Of a DNA stretch of 64,000 nucleotides, positions 1-12,628 are shown piece by piece. A program made the position numbers and the translations under genes. Location: NCBI GenBank assembly GCA_964017065.1, contig OZ024789.1:3344657-3408656 (forward strand), given 5' to 3'. The notes beneath the pieces were generated by a model, which worked only from the letters and a program-made list of their open reading frames with translations, was not told the origin of the DNA and did not search any database. How positions within the stretch are numbered: position 1 is the first letter of the stretch; the number at the start of each line of letters is the position of its first letter. This DNA is from Haliclona indistincta (Eukaryota > Porifera > Demospongiae > Haplosclerida > Chalinidae).

Positions 1-610
1 CCAATGCACTGAATACAAACTAGAGGAATTGAGATGTCTACAACCTGTCACCACCAATGGCAAATACATGCCAAGAACAAAGATGTATACAACCTAGCTG
101 TCACCACCAATGGCAAATAGATCTACATGCCAAAAAATAACCAATTAATGTATGTTGTCCTCAGTAAAGAGCTGATGAGACACACCATGCATGAATTAAG
201 GAGATGTATATTATTATCAAGAGTGTGCTACTTAATTACCAGGAGCTACCTCTCATCTAGTATAAAGCTTGCATTAGAAGATTTATAGGCTTGCCCATGC
301 CTTTCTTATGCACGAGTGCACTTTTTGGGATGTGACACAATTGTTTGACCTCTATACCTTTCGACGGTATTTTATGAGTCTTATGTGTGTCAAACACTGT
401 AAGACTCTATGACGTCTTTTTGTCTAGAAGCCAGTGAGAGTTGGTGTGAAACAACAGATTAATTTCAGTGTAGCATTATTCATGTAGTCAATACAAACTC
501 ATGCTTCATAATTTGCCGTGTGCCTTCAATTATCAGGAAAGTGCAGTACTACGAGACAAAGTTGAGGCGAAATAGATTTGAACCATCCATGTATTTAAGC
601 GTAATCATCA
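1..610. repeat. Partial copy of the left-end foldback repeat
   Basis: Bases 1-505 recur as a direct repeat at 2249-2742. The whole of 1-610 recurs in reverse complement at about 3105-3690. Identity is high, with scattered substitutions and small indels. No coding capacity is visible. The left end is cut by the window edge, so the true boundary is unknown. Confidence 0.85.
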
Positions 611-652
611 TCAATTAATATGTGTATTGTGAATGGTTATAATATTTATAGT

Positions 653-688
653 CTATTATTTTACTATTGCAAGATAGTAAAATAATAG
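653..688. repeat. Perfect 15-bp-arm hairpin
   Basis: Arms at 653-667 and 674-688 are exact reverse complements around a 6-nt loop. It lies between repeat copies and has no assigned function. Confidence 0.8.
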
Positions 689-1420
689 TCATATCAGATC
701 TCAAGTTAAAATTTCTATAAGGTGTACGAATGAGTAAGTGCACTTAAATTAGGATAATAAATTATAAGTACCCAGATGCTGCAGTTAGAATGCATGCCTT
801 AGCTTGACATAATACTCTCACAGTTTTGCTTTGACGAATGACAAAACTATTTTACTACCAAAATTTCCAATTTACGGTGTCTTGTTATGCATTTCGCTAA
901 ATATTCACATGTAACTTTTATTATAATAAACATGGCTGCCATTATACACTAGCCAGAAAAAACTATAAGCATCATGTATCGCGCTCACTTCCAGGCAAGT
1001 TAGAATTTTTGTAAACATCTTGAGAATAGGTAACCTCAGGCTTTGTCTTTGGTGTTTAGTTCCCATACACTTCCACCTCAATGTATCCCACAGAAGCCTA
1101 TGAGGGATGGATCATGCAGTGCTTGCACCATTTTTAAGTGCTTGACAATGCTTTTAAGCACTCAATCAGATTAAACATTTACATTAATTTACTTAATTAT
1201 AACACACGGTGCTTTTTAATTAAGCTTTTAAACAAAGTCAGCAATAACACATTATACTAACCTGCAGATCATAACCAAGACCCGTTGAAGTATTGGAATA
1301 GAACACTACTTGCAGCTATAATATTATCAGTACTAGGAGTGATTATTCAGCATTGCTGGCTGAATGCTTAGGCTATTGTCTCAGTGACCATTGGCTCAGC
1401 ACAATTAGTGCAATTAGTGT

Positions 1421-1463
1421 ATTATGTCTAAGAGTGATTCGCTGTATCACTCTTAGACATAAT
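1421..1463. repeat. Perfect 18-bp-arm hairpin
   Basis: Arms at 1421-1438 and 1446-1463 match without mismatch around a 7-nt loop. It sits just outside the left arm of the foldback that starts near 1480. Confidence 0.85.
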
Positions 1464-1479
1464 TAATATAGGTTAGACC

Positions 1480-4373
1480 ACAGCTAATAGTCCAATAATT
1501 TTGTGACTTCTCACAAATTGCAACAAAAATCATTTCACTTGTTTTGTACATTTGTTAGCATACTCTTTAACATAAAAAAGTCCTAAGAAATTCTACGCAT
1601 GAGGGGAAAGTCTTGAAATTACATTTTCACACTTAGTGAGGTGCCAAAGTTAATTATATTACCACTTCTTCGTCTTTGATATTTAAAAATGATGTCATCA
1701 GGATTTCGTTATGATAATCATTACTAGTTTTCATTCAACACTAGCCACTATAAGTACCATATCATCTGCTTGCTATAAAAGCTAATTAGCATAATCGTAT
1801 ATAATAGAACCTTCCTGGAGAGACAAAATTAATAATAATGTGAAACCAACCAATTTTTATTCATGTTGACACTTCAATTGTGTTTGCATTAAATATAGCA
1901 AAATTATTAGTGTAAAGAGTTGGCCACCTGGTGAGTACTTCCTCTCATTATGGACTGGGAGGTGCATGTCTAGCTATTATAGGCTCTTGCTAGTAGTCCA
2001 AGGGCACTAGCTGTTGGGTTACCTAAGACACTATAACAAATTAATGTCTAAGGATTCCTAATCAAACATACAGAAATGTCTGTCTTGAAACACAAATTCA
2101 AATTAGTGTCTACAAACAAACAAAATAGCCATAGCTTTGTTTCACAGGAATCTTTGTGACTCTAAGCCTCAAGTGTATACTACTACTAATAGTACGTTCT
2201 GATAGCGTATGGTAGCACCAAGACACTTCCTACGTCTGCCACACATTGCCAATGCACTGAATACAAACTAGAGGAATTGAGATGTCTACAACCTGTCACC
2301 ACCAATGGCAAATACATGCCAAGAACAAAGATGTATACAACCTAGCTGTCACCACCAATGGCAAATAGATCTACATGCCAAAAAATAACCAATTAATGTA
2401 TGTTGTCCTCAGTAAAGAGCTGATGAGACATACCATGCATGAATTAAGGAGATGTATATTATTATCAAGAGTGTGCTACTTACCAGGAGCTACCTCCCAT
2501 CTAGTATGAAGCTTGCATTAGAAGATTTATAGGCTTGCCCATGCCATTCTTATGCACGAGTGCACTTTTTGGGATGTGACACAATTGTTTGACCTCTATA
2601 CCTTTCGACGGTATTTTATGAGTCTTATGTGTGTCAAACACTGTAAGACTCTATGATGTTTTTTTGTCTAGAAGCCAGTGAGAGTTGGTGTGAAACAACA
2701 GATTAATTTCAGTGTAGCATTATTCATGTAGTCAATGCACACTCATATCCTGCAGCAGACATGTGAACATGTCATGTAAAAATAGAATTGATGCATGATT
2801 GTAACTTGAAGTTCTTTGCATTCAGTTCTTTCCAGGATTGTCTACAATAGTAGGGAAAATAGCGTCCAAACTTACTGACCAATTTCATCATCCTGGACAG
2901 CTGCTGCAATGCTTTATACAGTTGTGCATCACTTCTACTTTTACATGGTCATGTAAAAGTAGAAGTGTCTGTTGCTGCGTGTTATTGCTAAACGGACGGA
3001 TTTTAGCCCCTTTTTCCATCAATTGGCATCAAAGTGGACAGTGCTGGGTAGGCATGCCTGGACTTAGGCCAGTCATGCCTAAATACATAAAATTAATGCC
3101 TAAATACATGGATGGTTCAAATCTATTTCGCCTCAACTTTGTCTCGTAGTACTGCACTTTCCTGATAATTGAAGGCACACGGCAAATTATGAAGCATGAG
3201 TTTGTATTGACTACATGAATAATGCTACACTGAAATTAATCTGTTGTTTCACACCAAGTCTCACTGGCTTCTAGACAAAAAAACATCATAGAGTCTTACA
3301 GTGTTTGACACACATAAGACTCATAAAATACCGTCGAAAGGTATAGAGGTCAAACAATTGTGTCACATCCCAAAAAGTGCACTCGTGCATAAGAATGGCA
3401 TGGGCAAGCCTATAAATCTTCTAATGCAAGCTTCATACTAGATGAGAGGTAGCTCCTGGTAAGTAGCACACTCTTGATAATAATATACATCTCCTTAATT
3501 CATTCATGGTGTGTCTCATCAGCTCTTTACTGAGCACAACATACATTAATTGGTTATTTTTTGACATGTAGATCTATTTGCCAATGGTGGTGACAGCTAG
3601 GTTGTAGACATCTTTGTTCTTGGCATGTATCTGCCATTGGTGGTGACAGGTTGTAGACATCTCAATTCCTCTAGTTTGTATTCAGTGCATTGGCAATGTG
3701 TGGCAGACGTAGGAAGTGTCTTGGTGCTACCATACGCTATCAGAACGTACTATTAGTAGTAGTATACACTTGAGGCTTAGAGTCACAAAGATTCCTGTGA
3801 ATCAAAGCTATGGCTATTTTGTTTGTTTCTAGACACAAATTTGAATTTGTGTTTCAAGACAGACATTTTTGTATGTTTGATTAGGAATCTTTAGTCATTA
3901 ATTTGTTATAGTGTCTTAGGTAACCCAACAGCTATATAGTGCCCTTGAACTACTAGCAAGAGCCTATATAATAGCTAGACATGCACCTCCCAGTCCATAA
4001 TGAGAGGAAGTACTCACCAGGTGGCCAACTCTTTACACTAATAATTTGCTATATTTATTGCAAACACAATATTGATGATTAAAAATTGGTTGGTTTCACA
4101 TTATTATTAAAAAATTTTTCTCTCCATGCAGGAGGGTTCTATTATACGATTATGCTAATTAGCCTTTATAGCAAGCAGATGATATGGTACTTATAGTGGC
4201 TATACTGTAGAATGAAAACTAGTAATAATTTTCATAATGACATCCAGTGATGACATCATTTTAAAATATCAAAGACGAAGAATTGGTAATATATGCTAAC
4301 AAGAGTACAAAACAAGTGAAATGATTTTTGTTGCAATTTGTAAGAGGTCATATCACAAAATTACTGGGCTATA
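1480..4373. mobile_element. Large foldback element (inverted arms of about 1.2 kb)
   Basis: 1480-2742 reappears in reverse complement at about 3200-4373, with a centre of roughly 0.45 kb. The outer ends match (AAAATTATTGGACTAT-like against AAAATTACTGGGCTAT). Arms differ by point changes and short indels. The centre includes 3105-3200, which matches 503-610 of the left partial copy but not arm 2. No transposase is visible; a short ORF at 2838-3149 is not a convincing gene. The structure fits a non-autonomous foldback DNA element or a segmental inverted duplication. Confidence 0.7.
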
Positions 4374-5257
4374 GTGTGTTGTCATGGCTGGATAGTATTC
4401 AATTAGAATGGACGACGACTATCCACCCATGACAGCATATAGTCTGGCTGTTGAAGGCTAAAAATTGGTACATGCAATGTGTACCAGGCTCTCTATTAAG
4501 AGCCTGGGGACGAGGCTACTACAACTGCAGATGTGAGGCAAATAAAGTGCAATAACCCCGTTAAAATATATACAAATTGTGAATGCATCAACCACTGAAC
4601 AAAATGTGCTTACAGAGTAAAAGGCTACAGGCTTCGAACATGGGTCTAGCACAAATTGTTAATATTCACGAAGATTGCATTAATACTGCCATAATGAATA
4701 AATAATTATTTATGAAGTTAATAATCATTGGTTAATAACTGTGCAAATCAACCAGTACTCTACCCTGCTACCCTGCTATCCTGCCCTTACGCAGATAGTT
4801 TTTGTTGCTACGTTAACAAGTGAGGGCACATCTCACATTTTGATGGTCATTGCTGCAAAACACTATTCACACAAGTACACACTTGATTGAATAGTAGTTT
4901 ATAATCTCAAGAGTTATGAATTCTTAATTGTTAATCTATGATAAACTTCTTTTAACTTAAGCTTAGCTTGAGAGTCTTTGCATGATGCGTTAGGTGTGAA
5001 TCACTTCCCACAAACCATATGCCAGTAATAATATACAGGAGGTTTGCAAGTACAGTTAAATAATCATCTTTGTAGAAGTTACAGTCAATTTAGCGATGAA
5101 TTTGGAAACGTTTTCGAGACCAAAAGAGAAGAGATTTTGATCAAAAGATTTTGCACAACAAAGTGGACATCACTGTGTAGAAGCACTTGTGTTGTACATC
5201 TCTACGATATGGGCGTGGTGATAAACACGTGTGGTGGGCGTTTCCCTAGTATTCGTC
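4374..5257. other. Intergenic, no gene recognised
   Basis: An imperfect hairpin lies at about 4378-4436. At 4483-4525 there is a short palindrome containing TGGGGACGAG, which resembles the end of the MITE at 49718-50238. An ORF at 5044-5286 has no recognisable family and overlaps the first TRMU exon, so I do not call it. Confidence 0.5.
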
Positions 5258-5295
5258 ATGAGCAGCAACTCGCGATCGATCAGTAGCCATGTCAG

Positions 5296-8200
5296 TCTGG
5301 TGGAGTGGATTCCAGCGTGGCTGTTCTACAACTCAGAAGAGCTGGTAATAACACTACTGATCATGCTCAGAGATAGAATCTGGTGACCTCACATGGCACG
5401 TGACTGGAGTGTTCATGTCGAACTGGGACGAAAGAGAGGAGACCAGGTAACTAGCAAAAATTAACCATGGAGGCAAAAATGGCGCGTGAAGCGGGCCAGA
5501 AAATTTGACTAATTCATATTCATGAATTACATACCTTTAATAGTGCTCATTTAGCACAGCCATGGCCTTTGAAAAACAGCCAGTTTCTTTGCTAATGAGC
5601 AATAAAGCCCAAAAATGCAAACAGAGAACCACATTAAGGTTCTCACTGAAAAAATTAGACAGTCACAGATTCAGCGGGCTTGCGTCTCGGTGTGTAGAGT
5701 GGTTTGACCCGAACATGGAACGGACAAACAGAGAAGCGCCAAGTCCTTCCTTTTTGCAGGAAAAATTAAAACACCTGAAATAACTTGGCGGTACTAGCCA
5801 ATCGTAAGTAAATACTTTTTGTTCAAACTACATTCAGCACAAAAGCTTCGTTTTGTTGGTAAGGATGCACATGAACACGCTGTCAAGATTACCAAGATCT
5901 CCGACGTCGCAGCGATCCTTTTGCGTTGTTTCCAGGCCATACATTGAAAGAGGGCGGGGCTCTGAGACGATGATGAAAATAGACTTAGGACTCCAGCGGT
6001 TTTGTACATTGTGCTGTAGCAACCCTCGTGCAGATTTTACTTAGTTAGGTATCAATACATCTGCACAGCAAGTTTCATGAAGTTCATACATTTCCTTCCA
6101 TCTGGCTCAAAATATTTCTGTTTTATTTTTGGTTTTCTGAGCCAGATGGAAGGACTTCATGAAACTTGCTGTGCAGATGTATTGATACCTAACTAAGTAA
6201 AATCTGCACGAGGGTTGCTACAGCACAATGTACAAAACCGCTGGAGTCCTAAGTCTATTTTCGTCATCGTCTCAGAGCCCCGCCTTCTTTCAATGTATGG
6301 CCTGGAAACAACGCAAAAAGATCGCTGCGACGTCGGAGATCTTGGTAATCTTGACAGCGTGTTCATGTGCATCCTTACCAACAAAACGAAGCTTTTGTGC
6401 TGAATGTAGTTTGAACAAAAAGTATTTACTTACTATTGGCTAGCACCGCCAAGTTATTTCAAGTGTTTTTTTATTTTTTCTTGGACTAGGCGCTTCTCTG
6501 TTTGTCCGTTCCATGTTCGGGTCAAACCACTCTACACACCAAGACGCAAGGCCGCTAAATCTGTGACTGTCTAATTTTTTCAGTGGGAACCCTAACCACA
6601 TGCATTGCACTAGATAAAACCCAAAATATGCGTGAATAAAATTAGAATTATTTTTATCATTATAGAGAATTTTACTGAGGCAGCTGCCTCATTGCCACAA
6701 TGGTAGCAGTGGCGTAGTCAGGAAATATAAAGGGGGGTTTTGAAAAAGCGTGCGGAGCACGGGAAAAATTTTGCTAATTAATATTCATGAGCTTCATAGA
6801 TTACACGTGATCCTTTGATATGTATGCGTATAAAATTATACTTGCTGCCCACTTGGCTAACTGGCTTAGGCTGGCTTAGCTCATGGCTTAGCCTAATAGC
6901 TCATATAAACCAGCTGCATCAGATAAGGGCACGTGGTTTAGCTAGCTAATTTACTATGAATACTCATGAATACTAATTAAGTGGGGCTACAAGGGGGGTT
7001 TCCGGAAACCCTGGAAACCTATCGTGCATACGCGCCTGGGTAGGTACACCTCTAGAGGAGAGAGGAGTTTGCAAGAGCGAGGATGATTATGGAATTCATG
7101 GTAACCAGCGTTTGTGAGCAAAATTGGTGTGCCCGCCGAGAGATCGAGTCTCTTTTGTCAAGGCATACTGTAATGAGGTTTTCAGGTATACAGACACACT
7201 CATTATGCCCAGAGCTGGGGGTCTGACACTAGTAAATTTCTTACACTAACTGGTGAAATCAGGTTATTCTCCCGAATTTTCCAGTACACTAGCACTCACG
7301 TCACTCTAATCTCGTAAGCAGCATTATCAGCCCTTGTAGTACCTCTTGACTCCCTTTTACTAACTCATTTCCCAAAAATATATTCAACAGTGACTTTCTT
7401 GATGGTTATAGGAAGGTTACACTCCTAATCCTGACATGTTGTGCGACCAAAAAATCAATTTTGGCGTGTTTTACAAACACGTAATGACCTCACTCGGTGT
7501 GGACAAGATGGCTACTGGTCACTACGCACTAACACAGACTAGCAGTAATGGTGAGGTCTATGCCCAAGTAATTCAACATCTTATGGTTTATGATGGAAAT
7601 GGATGCATTTCTTTTTAAACTGTGCATTTAGGTGTGATGCGATTGCTCCAGGGTGTGGATAAAACTAAGGACCAGACGTTTTTCCTTTCAACTGTATCTC
7701 AGGCAAGTTCAGCCTCCAATGGTTCTTTTCTATTCCAATTTTTGTTACTCCTGCAGTCAATGCTGAAAGACACTTTATTCCCTGTTGGAGGTCTAACCAA
7801 GAAGGAGGTAAGAGATATTGCTATGAAATCTGGATTACAGAGAGTAGCCAGGAAAAAGGAGGTAGGTATTTCACATGAAAGTCGTGAGCTTGTAGTTGAA
7901 ATTTATTTACTAGTTAGCTAAACATTTTGTTTTTCTCCTAAAAAAAACCTTCACTTGTTATTTAGAGTATGGATCTGTGCTTTGTCGGAGAAAGGAAATT
8001 TGTAGATTTTATTGCCCAGGTATTTACCATTATTTTTTCTGTGTTGTAATTTTCATAATAATAATGTCTAGTATATAGAAGAGAAAGAAGGTTATTTTGT
8101 TGACGTGGAGAACGGAAAGGTCATAGGTAGACACAAAGGTCATCATTTATACACCATTGGTCAGCGTGCTCGTATTGGTGGACTATCAGAGGCGTATTAT

Positions 8201-9206
8201 GTGGTTGACAAAGAAAATGACACCAACAAAGTTTTACTAGTAAGGGCCCGGGGGGGGGGTACATGTGCTATTCACTTTTATACTTGAATCAGGCTAAAGG
8301 GAGGGACCATCCTGCACTATACACTCACAGATTCACTACTGCTGTGCCCAGCTGGATAGCCGGCACTCCTCCTCCTGCTCTCCTTCATGAGGGAGAGCTG
8401 ACCTGTTTACTACGATACAGACACCTCAGCCCTCTTAGTAAGATAATGTACATGTATACTAGTATCACTATTGCATTCGAAATAAGGAAATTATTGTTGT
8501 TTTATGATTGTACATGTCTGAGTCATCTTTGATCGTAGCCCAGATATACAGTATCTACAGATGCAATGTATAGCTCGGACACGTTTTGATCGTGTTCGAA
8601 CGCAAAGCCAAACACAATCAATCCCAAAAGCAAACACCGCACAAATTCAACACACTCGCTCACCACCACACTAGCTGCCTCTATGCTTAGTGGTATCAAC
8701 ACATTTTCATTCTTAACACTTGCATGATATTCTTTTAACGTGCACTGTTTTTTCAAACTTGCGGGCGATCACTGTTTACAATTGAGTTCAATCACGTTCG
8801 CTTTATATGTTGCATCTAGACAGTACTGTATGTTACGCCCCACCCCTTACAATAAGGAGCTAGTGAAAATTTCATAAATTTGGTATTTTCTGCCTTCATC
8901 AAATTAAAAGCCCTAGTGGTTTCTCTTATAAAAGTCCCCTTTTCTCATGTAGCTTTGTGCAAGGTAACTATGGCTAGTAGATCACTTGGTCTACAGGTTA
9001 CTAGTGCTACTCCTCTCTGTGCTGTAACCCCAGGACAGGTGATGCTACATCTCTTGTACAGTACTGTCCTTTACTGTGTTACACTGTAGTATGCTGTGCT
9101 CTACAATGGAGACGAATGCATGGGAGGAGCTTGTATTAATAGAACAGAACCAAATGATGTAATACGGAATATACAGACAGCAACAAAACAAGCTATAAAT
9201 TCATAG
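5296..9206 (+). CDS. TRMU: tRNA-specific 2-thiouridylase (TRMU/MnmA family), multi-exon, with frame breaks
   Basis: In this family the enzyme adenylates U34 of certain tRNAs and then thiolates it; animal TRMU acts in mitochondria. Exons I assign: 5296-5344 (PP-loop SGGVDSSVAV), 5377-5446 (VTGVFMSNWDE), one ending at 7185 (SFVKAYCNEVFS), 7391-7550 (TPNPDMLC and ATGHYA, with the first catalytic Cys), 7632-7702 (GVDKTKDQTFFL), 7757-7861 (LFPVGGLTKKEV), 7966-8019 (SMDLCFVGERKF, second catalytic Cys), 8072-8239 (HHLYTIGQRARIGGL), 8293-8437 (HPALYTHRF), 8953-9038 (AVTPGQ) and 9090-9206 (YAVLYNGDECMGGA, stop). Phases agree at every junction from 7391 on. The 7703 intron begins GC. One base seems missing near 7412-7416, and the exon before 7185 needs at least two small indels and holds a TGA in one frame. 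The start codon is unresolved; ATG 5258 is a candidate only with a shift. It is either a real gene with assembly indels or a young pseudogene. Confidence 0.85.
5630..6606. mobile_element. Foldback/MITE-like inverted repeat in a TRMU intron
   Basis: Arms of about 470 bp (5630-6110 and 6139-6606) are near-identical reverse complements around a T-rich loop. The inner stem is CCATCTGGCTCA / TGAGCCAGATGG. Mirror-image ORFs of 62-71 codons in both arms are by-products of the symmetry. It lies in the long intron between the TRMU exons ending at 5446 and 7185. Confidence 0.8.
6607..7120. other. Intronic, probably transposon-derived
   Basis: From 6709 there is an AGTGGCGTAG start and G-rich tracts (AAGGGGGGTT near 6730, a related tract near 6990). 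I associate this pattern with degenerate DNA transposons of marine invertebrates. A similar AGTGGCGTAG occurs at 34505. No ORF and no clear terminal repeats. Confidence 0.35.
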
Positions 9207-9444
9207 ACTTTGTAAATGTATGGTGTGATACTGTAATTATGCGTAACAACATGCATTTCCGTTCTTAGAAGTGGTAGATCATTATTCACATGCCAACACT
9301 GATTGTGCAAACAATTTATGAATTCTTTGCCTAAATATACATGTACGTACGTACTATCAGCAAAGCAATGAAAGATGTACATTAACATCATATTCACAAG
9401 AACAAAATTGTTGTATTGCTGTGAAACGGTTTCATTTCGTAGCT

Positions 9445-10999
9445 ATGGCTAGGCACTGCTGCCGATTGTTTTCTCGAGGCACTAGCTTGGTGCTGCTCAT
9501 GAGTGGTCTACTGTATGCAGTACACTGGTTCTTATATGCAGCCATTGCTAACACTCTTGCAGAAAAGTTCAAGTTAGCATTGAAATATGTATATTTCTCT
9601 CTCTGGGTATTGCTACCTGTGACAGGCTGGGTAGCTGAGTCATGGCTTGGACGATATCGAGCTATTGTTGTTGGACTGCATGGTCTTGTCTTTAGTATTC
9701 ATTCTAACAACACAGGCTGGTTTTGTAATGCTGCAGTTTGCAATTGACTGGACTCCAATTCCAGCATTTCTACTGATTGTTGTGGGTTTGTTACTTGGCA
9801 CATTTGGTATAGGAAGCTTCTATACTATTATGCTACCATTCGCTCTTGACCAAATGATAGGAGCATCAGCTGAGCAGCACAGTGCTGTAGTACAGTGGTA
9901 TTGCTGGGGCTTTGACATTGCCTTGCTCTTAATACACATACTTAATTGTGTTCCAATCCCAAACCAGCTCCGATACCTGGACATTCTACCAGTGATCTTC
10001 CTCACTTCAGGCACTCTATGTTTGTCAGCTGTTCTGATAATGGACTGCTTGTACCATAAGTGGCTAGACACTAACAACAAAACTGGCAATCCCATCAAGC
10101 TGATCTTTCAAGTGCTCAACTATGCTCGAAAGAACAAGTGCCCTCGACTTCGCAGTGCATTGACATATATTGATGAGGAACACCCTTCACGTCTTGACTT
10201 TGGGAAGCACAAGTTTGGAGGACCATTCACAGAAGAAGAGGTGGAGGATGTCAAAACAATATTTCGTCTCACACCAGTACTATTGTCTGGTTTTGGCGTA
10301 TTTGTTTTCAGTGAGTTTGAAGTCAGCCAACTCCCTGCTAACAACTTACAGCATTGTCTTTCTATGTTTGGTCAGATTTCTTTTGGCACTTTAATCTTTG
10401 TCATGATTCCAGTCTATCGCTTCATTGTGTATCCTTTAGCTCGTAAGCATATTCCAAGTTTGTTGAAGATGATAGGAGCAGGTCTGTTCTTGTCTTTGCT
10501 CAGCTCAGTAATAAACACCATCGTGACTGGTGTTGATCATTTTTCAGAACAATCACACAACAACACAATGCCTGATACTCCTCAAACTCCTCAAGTGTCA
10601 CTATACTGGATACTAGTGATACAATACTTAAATGGAATAGGTGCAGTAGTGACATTTATATTTGCAATAGAGTTTGCTATGGCTCAGACTCCAAACAGAA
10701 TGAGAGGAATTGTGATGGGACTGGTGTTAGCCATAGCTGGTTGGACCAGACATATTGGTGATTTTATTACGTTAATCAGAGTGTCTACTCAAAAATACCT
10801 GTTCTTCTGCTACCTAGTGTTACTTCCACTGCTGATACTATCATTTGCACTGTTTCTTATTCTCGCAAAGAGATACAAGCTGAGAGAGAGGGAGAGGCAC
10901 GTCAACATACAGGCCATAGTGGAGGAACATTACGAGAGATACTTTGACCAGGAGGAGGAGTACTTGAGAGAAATCGCTGCGACATTGCATAGCAACTAG
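9445..10999 (+). pseudogene. SLC15/POT-like membrane protein, copy 1 (4-bp frameshift)
   Basis: A single exon encodes a protein of about 515 aa of the MFS peptide-transporter (POT/SLC15) type. It has a signature loop GWVAESWLGRYRAIVVG after the second hydrophobic segment, then FALDQMIGASAEQ. A long polar central loop runs from LYHKWLDTNNKTGNP to EEEVEDVKTIF, followed by AQTPNRMRGI before the last helices. The charged tail is KRYKLRERERHVNIQ to FDQEEEY. POT proteins normally carry ExxER in helix 1; it is absent here and in all copies, so proton-coupled peptide transport is not assured. The reading frame breaks at 9677-9680, where four bases (TGCA or a rotation) are inserted relative to the other copies. 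The upstream ORF runs on to 9747 and the downstream one is open from 9647. Confidence 0.85.
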
Positions 11000-11552
11000 T
11001 TTCTTTACACAGTACGTGGTGACTGGTCCATAACACAACATCATATTGCAATCTCACATTTCTCATTAATCATCATAAAATATCATATTATAATCTCTCA
11101 CCTCTCATTAATAAATCTTTTAATTCCTGTCTTATAAAATGCATGAATATCTGCATGTATAATTATTATGACAATATTTGAATCTGAAGTTTGAAAGAGA
11201 AACGTTTACTGCTGTCCTTGTATCAGTACAAGTTTACCAACAAATACAGTTATTTTATGAGCACACCTTGGTCTTTGATTTGATGTACTAGCCGTGTATC
11301 AAAGTAAACGAGACACACTTTTCAACTTATGCAAGCAAGTAATTTACAGATCATTATAGCACATGTAGCTATAGCTAGTATACAAGAAATCATTTGACAT
11401 CAAAGAAAATATTTTGTAAAACTTAAATTATTTTTAGTGATTTGATGTACCGGCAGTGTATCAAAGTAAACCAGTTTTATGACTGCATGAGGCATCAGCA
11501 CCTTGGTGCTTTCATTATAGTAGCAACACATAGATGCAATCACTCTGCGACT
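11000..11552. other. Spacer between copies 1 and 2, duplicated at 16213-16600
   Basis: The stretch at about 11190-11400 (with ACTGCTGT, GTATCAGTACAAGTTTACC and TTTGATTTGATGTACT) recurs after copy 2 at about 16366-16560. This shows that the duplication unit included downstream and upstream sequence. No RNA gene or other ORF is supported. Confidence 0.6.
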
Positions 11553-12628
11553 ATGGCTAGATGGTTCTGCCAGATTTTGTCTCGAGGCACTGTCCTAGTG
11601 TTTTTCATGAGTGGTCTACTGTATGCTGTACACTGGTTCTTACTTTCAACACTATCTCTCAGTATTTCTGATCATACCTTCAAGTTGGTATTGGACAATG
11701 TACATGTTGCTCTCTGGATATTGCTACCTGTGACAGGCTGGGTAGCTGAGTCATGGCTTGGACGATATCGAGCTATTGTTGTTGGACTGATCTTGTCTTC
11801 AGTAACTATTCTAACAGCACAAGTTACTTTCGTGATGTGGCAATTTGACTTTTTTCAAATTCCAGCACTAGTGCTGATAATTGTTGGTTTCTCAATTGGT
11901 ACGATTGGAGTTGGCAGCTTCTATACTATCATGCTACCATTCGCTCTTGACCAAATGATAGGACCATCAGCTGAGCAGCTCAGTGCTGCAGTACAGTGGT
12001 TCTGTTGGGGATACAATAACGCTGTTCTGTTTGATGAGGTGCTTGAGTGTATTTCATTCACAAACCTGCTTCACTACTTGAAAGTTAACGTTTTTTCAAT
12101 AATCTTCCTCACTTTAGCCACTCTATGTTTCTCAGCTGTTCTGATAATGGACTACCTGTACCACAAGTGGCTAGATACTAACAACAAAACTGGCAATCCC
12201 ATCAAGCTGATCTTTCAAGTGCTCAACTATGCTCGAAAGAACAAGTGCCCTCGACTTCGCAGTGCATTGACATACATTGATGAGGAACACCCTTCACGTA
12301 TTGACTTTGGGAAGCACAAGTTTGGAGGACCATTCACAGAAGAAGAGGTGGAGGATGTCAAGACAATCTTTCGTCTCACACCAATATTACTGTCAAGTTT
12401 TGGAGTAGCTTTCTTATGTGAGTTGGGACTCAGTCAATTGTCAGTTAACAAACACACTATCAAGTGTGTGTCTACTCAAGAAGAACATATTGCTATCTGC
12501 TTGGCTACATTTCTTTTGATTCCAGTATACCGCTTCATTGTGTATCCTTTAGCATGTAAGCATATTCCAAGCTTGTTAAAGATGACAGGAGCAGGTCTGA
12601 TCTTGTGGTTGGCTAGCACAGTAGTATA

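Noticed and set aside
2838..3149. 103-codon ORF in the centre of the left foldback
   Set aside because: No recognisable domain, low-complexity composition, and it crosses repeat boundaries.
5794..6443. Mirror-image ORFs of 62-71 codons on both strands
   Set aside because: They are the two arms of a palindrome read in each direction, with no family resemblance.
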